Below are positions 4,276-7,244 of a stretch of DNA of 7,244 nt, in pieces (the first letter of the stretch is position 1; the number at the start of each line of letters is the position of its first letter). This DNA comes from DATIYF01 sp035517775. GTDB lineage: Bacteria > Acidobacteriota > Terriglobia > Terriglobales > Acidobacteriaceae. The position numbers and the translations under genes are program-made. The stretch covers positions 1 to 7,244 of the forward strand of contig DATIYF010000014.1 of NCBI GenBank assembly GCA_035517775.1, in the 5' to 3' direction. The notes under the pieces were generated by a model. That model was given only the letters and a program-made list of their open reading frames with translations. It searched no databases and had not been told where the DNA came from.

Positions 4276-6072
4276 ATGGCCACTACCGCAATTCCTTCTA
4301 CCAAAATCCAGGGCGGAAGCTTTCTCCTCGAGGAACGTTCCACCGCCGAAGTTTTCACTCCGGAGGATTTCTCCGAGCAGCATCAGCTCATCGCGCAAAC
4401 CGCCGAGGAATTTGCCCTCAACGAAATCGTTCCCAACATCGAAAAGATGGAGCACAAGGATTACTCCATCACGCGAGCGCTGCTCAAGAAGGCCGGCGAG
4501 CTGGGCTTGAGTTCGGTCGAGATTCCCGAGGCCTACGGCGGCCTGGAGATGGATAAAGTCACCGCCGCCGTGATCGCCGACCACATCGCCAAGTACGCCG
4601 GCTTCGCCACCAGCTGGGGAGGCCATACCGGCATTGGCCTGCTGCCCATCGTTTACTTCGGAACCGAAGAGCAGAAGAAGAAGTACGTGGCGCGCCTGGC
4701 GGCGGGTGAAATTGTCGGCGCCTACGCTTTGTCCGAAGCTTCCTCCGGCTCCGACGCGCTCAACTGCCGCGCCCGCGCCCAACTCTCTTCCGATGGAAAG
4801 CACTACCTTCTGAACGGCGAAAAAATGTGGATCACCAACGCCGGCTTCGCCGACCTGTTCACCGTTTTCGCCAAGGTGGACGGCGACAAGTTCACCGCCT
4901 TTCTCGTCGAAAAGAATTTTCCCGGCTTTTCCATCGGCGCAGAAGAGCACAAGATGGGCATCCGCGGTTCCTCTACCTGCCCCATCATTCTGAACGACTG
5001 TAAGGTTCCCGCGGAAAATGTCCTCGGCGAAATCGGCAAAGGCCACGTCATCGCCTTCAACATTCTCAACGTCGGCCGCTTCAAGCTGGGCGCCATGTGC
5101 GTGGGCGGAGCGCGCGTCTGCCTGGAAAATGCCATCGGCTACAGCCGCCAGCGCAAGGCCTTCAACAAAGTAATTGCCGATTTCGGCCTGGTGCGCGAGA
5201 AACTGGCCAATATGGCCACGCTTATCTATGTCGGCGAGTCGCTCGTCTATCGCACCGTGGGCATGATGGATGCCGCCCTCGGCGAAATAGACAAAGCCTC
5301 CGCCGGGGCCGCCCGCGAAATCCGCAAGGCCATCGAAGAGTACGCCGTCGAATGCTCCATCATCAAAGTCTGGGGCTCGGAGATGATTGACTACGTGGTG
5401 GATGAAACCGTGCAGATCTACGGCGGCTACGGATTTGTCGAGGAATATCCCGCCGAGCGCGCTTACCGCGACGCCCGCATCAACCGCATCTTCGAAGGCA
5501 CCAACGAAATCAACCGGCTCATCATCAGCGGGTTTCTGCTCAAGCGCGCCACCTCAGGCCAGCTGCCGCTCATGCCCGCCATCAAGAAGTTGATGGATGA
5601 AGTTCTGTCTGGCCCGTCGCTCGGCGAAGAACTGGAAGGCCCACTCGCCGAAGAGCGCAAGCTGGTCGCCTCGGCAAAGAAACTAGGACTGTTTGCCGCC
5701 GGCGCCGCCACTCAGAAATACATGCAGGCCATCCAGGACCAGCAGGAGATCATGGGCGCGATCGCCGATATGGTGATCGAGATATATGCCATGGAAACGG
5801 CCGTCCTGAGGGCGCAGAAGATCGCCGAGGCGAACGGCGAATCCTCCGCTGCATTGCCGATCGCCATGACGCGCGTCTATCTATCGCAGGCGATGGAGAA
5901 GGTGGAGGCTTCTGCCCGGAAGATCATCGCCGCCGTGGCCGAAGGCGACATGCTGCGTACTCAGCTCGCCATCCTGCGCCGCCTGGCCAAGCACGAGCCG
6001 GTGAACACCATCGAACTGCGTCAGCAGATCGCGCAGAAGGTGATTGAGCGCGGAAAATATGCGCTGGCGTAA
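4276..6072 (+). CDS. Acyl-CoA dehydrogenase, FadE/VLCAD type with C-terminal extension
   Basis: This FAD enzyme makes the trans-2-enoyl-CoA in the first step of fatty-acid beta-oxidation and passes electrons to electron-transfer flavoprotein. The 598 residues contain the N-terminal helical domain (about 30-145), then signature 1 AYALSEASSGSDA (149-161) and the flavin-contacting WITN (185-188) in the beta domain. The C-terminal helical domain has signature 2 from Gln380 (QIYGGYGFVEEYPAERAYRD). The catalytic base is Glu407 in RIFEGTN (404-410), the position used by MCAD and VLCAD. Residues 420-598 are an extra helical domain, as in VLCAD/ACAD9 and the 594-residue Bacillus FadE (YusJ), and long-chain enzymes typically have it. 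So a medium- to long-chain substrate is likely but not proven. All catalytic motifs are intact. It lies 56 nt after a permease; no thiolase, hydratase or Etf genes are in view. No terminator is visible after it. Confidence 0.93.
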   Translation: MATTAIPSTKIQGGSFLLEERSTAEVFTPEDFSEQHQLIAQTAEEFALNEIVPNIEKMEHKDYSITRALLKKAGELGLSSVEIPEAYGGLEMDKVTAAVIADHIAKYAGFATSWGGHTGIGLLPIVYFGTEEQKKKYVARLAAGEIVGAYALSEASSGSDALNCRARAQLSSDGKHYLLNGEKMWITNAGFADLFTVFAKVDGDKFTAFLVEKNFPGFSIGAEEHKMGIRGSSTCPIILNDCKVPAENVLGEIGKGHVIAFNILNVGRFKLGAMCVGGARVCLENAIGYSRQRKAFNKVIADFGLVREKLANMATLIYVGESLVYRTVGMMDAALGEIDKASAGAAREIRKAIEEYAVECSIIKVWGSEMIDYVVDETVQIYGGYGFVEEYPAERAYRDARINRIFEGTNEINRLIISGFLLKRATSGQLPLMPAIKKLMDEVLSGPSLGEELEGPLAEERKLVASAKKLGLFAAGAATQKYMQAIQDQQEIMGAIADMVIEIYAMETAVLRAQKIAEANGESSAALPIAMTRVYLSQAMEKVEASARKIIAAVAEGDMLRTQLAILRRLAKHEPVNTIELRQQIAQKVIERGKYALA

Positions 6073-6264
6073 AGCCTTGACCACAGAGGACACAGGGGGC
6101 CGGGGGAGCGATTACCCAAGGGGAAATGTCAAATTGTCGTAATAGCCCGGTTTCACTCGTAACAGAAACGGTTTGAATGTTAACGCCTGATTTCATAAAT
6201 TGACCTCTCTCGAAGTACCGAATGTCAACTCGCTTTCTGCCGAATTCCGTGATTCCATATCGGC
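6073..6264. other. 192-nt intergenic region with composition change
   Basis: After a short purine-rich repeat (6078-6106) the base composition falls towards AT. I see TTGAC (6200-6204) facing GTCAA (6224-6228) as an inverted repeat, and no convincing promoter or terminator. The segment 6120-6150 (GGGAAATGTCAAATTGTCGT and following) looks like dispersed intergenic DNA but I cannot name it. Confidence 0.4.
6078..6106. repeat. CCACAGAGGACACAGG-type low-complexity repeat
   Basis: TGACCACAGAGGACACAGGG, followed by a G-rich stretch, begins six bases after the dehydrogenase stop codon. It contains two tandem ACACAG/CCACAG-like units. The phrase 'CCACAGAGGACACAGAGG' is one I recall as a frequent dispersed sequence between genes in many environmental bacterial genomes. 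That is memory, not a search result. Confidence 0.45.
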
Positions 6265-6687
6265 ATGACCACCATCACAGTTGAAGAGTTTTTTCGCCGC
6301 TACGAGCAGGCCAACAATGATTTCGATGTCCACTTGATCGCGGCGCTCTACGGGGACACTTTCATGTTTGGGAACCCACAAGGTGTTCAGGCCGTGAAGA
6401 AAGAGGATTTTGTCAAGGTTCTGCCGCGGCGAAAAGACCTTATGAAGGCATCGGGCCTTTTGTCCTCGCGGCTCGATTCCCTAGAAACTACCGCGCTGGA
6501 TTCCAAGTACACGTTGGTGAAGACGGTCTGGACTATGAGCTTTCGCGCCAGCAACGGAGGCGACCTGACCCGCAAGACTTTGGCCACTTACGTTCTCTCC
6601 GCCATCGCCGACTCTTTCGAGATCGTCTTTCAGCTCGACCATCAGGACTTGATGAAGATCGCTCAAGAGCTGCGTCCGCAGTCCTGA
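6265..6687 (+). CDS. Small NTF2-like/SnoaL-like domain protein, function unknown
   Basis: The 140-residue protein has no signal peptide or membrane segment and is likely cytoplasmic. The start EEFFRRYEQANNDFDVHLIAALYGDTFMFGNPQGVQAVKKEDFVKVLPRR (about 7-56) looks like the helix-helix-strand opening of NTF2-like cone folds. Two long amphipathic strands follow (about 62-95, and 105-125, TYVLSAIADSFEIVFQLDHQ), as expected for this superfamily. Members include enzymes such as steroid isomerases and SnoaL cyclases, and many unknown proteins; no catalytic pair can be assigned here. An in-frame TGA at 6250 makes ATG 6265 the first possible ATG start. No Shine-Dalgarno is seen, so it may be leaderless. 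Base composition is less GC-rich than in the genes to the left. It lies 68 nt before the next gene, in the same direction. Fold assignment is moderate. Confidence 0.65.
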   Translation: MTTITVEEFFRRYEQANNDFDVHLIAALYGDTFMFGNPQGVQAVKKEDFVKVLPRRKDLMKASGLLSSRLDSLETTALDSKYTLVKTVWTMSFRASNGGDLTRKTLATYVLSAIADSFEIVFQLDHQDLMKIAQELRPQS

Positions 6688-6745
6688 GCAGTCAATGAGT
6701 GATAACCCTTTTTACAACAGTTAAGCTGCTTCCGCGTGGCACAAT

Positions 6746-6751
6746 GGAAGG
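6746..6751 (+). promoter_or_regulatory. Ribosome binding site favouring the 6756 start
   Basis: GGAAGG at 6746-6751 lies four bases before ATG 6756. The upstream in-frame ATGs at 6699 and 6744 lack a comparable site, and only 6756 puts the signal peptide at the very N-terminus. Confidence 0.5.
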
Positions 6752-6755
6752 CAGC

Positions 6756-7217
6756 ATGACACAGGCTGTTGCCGTTGTACTCGCCATTAGCGCGTTGGTC
6801 TTGCCTGCAGCGGCGAAGGAACCATCGGACTGTCCACCTCGCGCCGTAATCAACAATGGAGTTTGCATCGGGAAGGACAGTAACGACTGCTTGAAGGAAG
6901 CGCAATCACTTATCTGCTACGATGCTGACCCCCAGTATACGGATGAGGCTGCGAAAGCGAACATCAGAGGAACTGTCCGGCTAACGGCGAGCGTTCGGAC
7001 AGACGGTTGCGCTAATGACATCAAAATAGTTGACTCTCTTGGCTACGGGCTGGACGAAGCGGCTGTTTCTGCACTGAACAGATATCGGTTCCGCAGACCT
7101 CCTAAGCCGATTTCAATCAACGTGGAGTTCAACTTCGACCCGGAAGTCTCATCCAGAACCCCCTTGACCACGCCAACCTGCGAAGAAGTAGCTCACCGAA
7201 CCTCACGTCGGAAATAG
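6756..7217 (+). CDS. Small secreted protein with TonB C-terminal domain
   Basis: From ATG 6756 the product is 153 residues with a Sec signal peptide (MTQAVAVVLAISALVLPAAA, likely cut after Ala20). Residues about 56-128 match the TonB C-terminal fold: DADPQYTDEAAKANIRGTV, a strand pair LTASVRTDGCANDIKIVDSL, the helix GLDEAAVSALNRYRF and a last strand ISINVEFNFDP. In true TonB this domain sits on the end of an inner-membrane anchor and a proline-rich spacer and contacts TonB-dependent receptors. Both anchor and spacer are missing, so this is a free periplasmic or secreted version and probably does not transduce energy by itself. The mature part has six cysteines (26, 37, 45, 54, 85, 142), which could form disulfides. 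Starts at 6699 or 6744 are possible but would lengthen the signal region. Composition is less GC-rich than the left part of the window. No ExbB/ExbD gene is nearby. Confidence 0.8.
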   Translation: MTQAVAVVLAISALVLPAAAKEPSDCPPRAVINNGVCIGKDSNDCLKEAQSLICYDADPQYTDEAAKANIRGTVRLTASVRTDGCANDIKIVDSLGYGLDEAAVSALNRYRFRRPPKPISINVEFNFDPEVSSRTPLTTPTCEEVAHRTSRRK

Positions 7218-7235
7218 ATGGCGAAAAGTCGCCAT
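7218..7235 (+). terminator. Perfect hairpin after the TonB_C gene (possible terminator)
   Basis: ATGGCGA (7218-7224) pairs perfectly with TCGCCAT (7229-7235) around an AAAG loop, starting at the first base after the stop codon. Only nine bases follow before the window ends (TACACTAAT), with no T-run, so an intrinsic terminator is possible but not shown. Confidence 0.4.
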
Positions 7236-7244
7236 TACACTAAT

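Noticed and set aside
4195..5046. 283-codon minus-strand frame antisense to the dehydrogenase 5' part
   Set aside because: It covers conserved acyl-CoA dehydrogenase codons and has no recognisable domain.
6196..6230. Promoter from TTGAC and GTCAA before the NTF2-like gene
   Set aside because: The pair forms an inverted repeat, but no -10 lies at the right distance on either strand.

Overview
The window looks like chromosomal DNA from a GC-rich Gram-negative bacterium, most likely a member of the Acidobacteriota. Three things point there: the OmpA-domain protein has a long conserved N-terminal helix of a kind I associate with that phylum; small exported TonB C-terminal-domain proteins are common there; and the intergenic DNA is rich in dispersed palindromes and heptamer repeats. 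This assignment is from recall and pattern, not from a search.

Layout, left to right, with all recognised genes on the plus strand. (1) 1-147: the tail of a GNAT acetyltransferase cut by the window edge. (2) 148-456: an intergenic region holding a hairpin, a perfect 12-bp palindrome, a large concentric inverted-repeat element (227-386) and a six-copy 7-bp tandem repeat ending at a possible leaderless promoter. (3) 457-1593: a dGTPase-like HD phosphohydrolase. (4) 1594-1904: a 311-nt structured leader, with a possible switch over a strong Shine-Dalgarno. (5) 1905-2768: an exported coiled-coil/OmpA-domain protein, closed by a very good intrinsic terminator. (6) 2891-4219: a 12-helix APC permease resembling polyamine transporters. 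(7) 4276-6072: a 598-residue FadE/VLCAD-type acyl-CoA dehydrogenase. (8) 6073-7244: a visibly less GC-rich tail with a low-complexity repeat, an NTF2-like small protein and a small secreted TonB_C-domain protein, ending in a perfect hairpin.

The genes do not form an obvious single pathway. They cover nucleotide-pool housekeeping (dgt), envelope (OmpA-like), amine or amino-acid uptake (permease) and fatty-acid beta-oxidation (acyl-CoA dehydrogenase). Permease and dehydrogenase are only 56 nt apart and could be co-transcribed, although the dehydrogenase has its own ribosome binding site and a possible -10. I see no CRISPR array, tRNA, rRNA, transposase, or obvious defence or biosynthetic cluster. 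The most interesting material is non-coding: the palindromic element, the heptamer repeat at the dgt promoter, and the competing hairpins over the OmpA-like gene's ribosome binding site.
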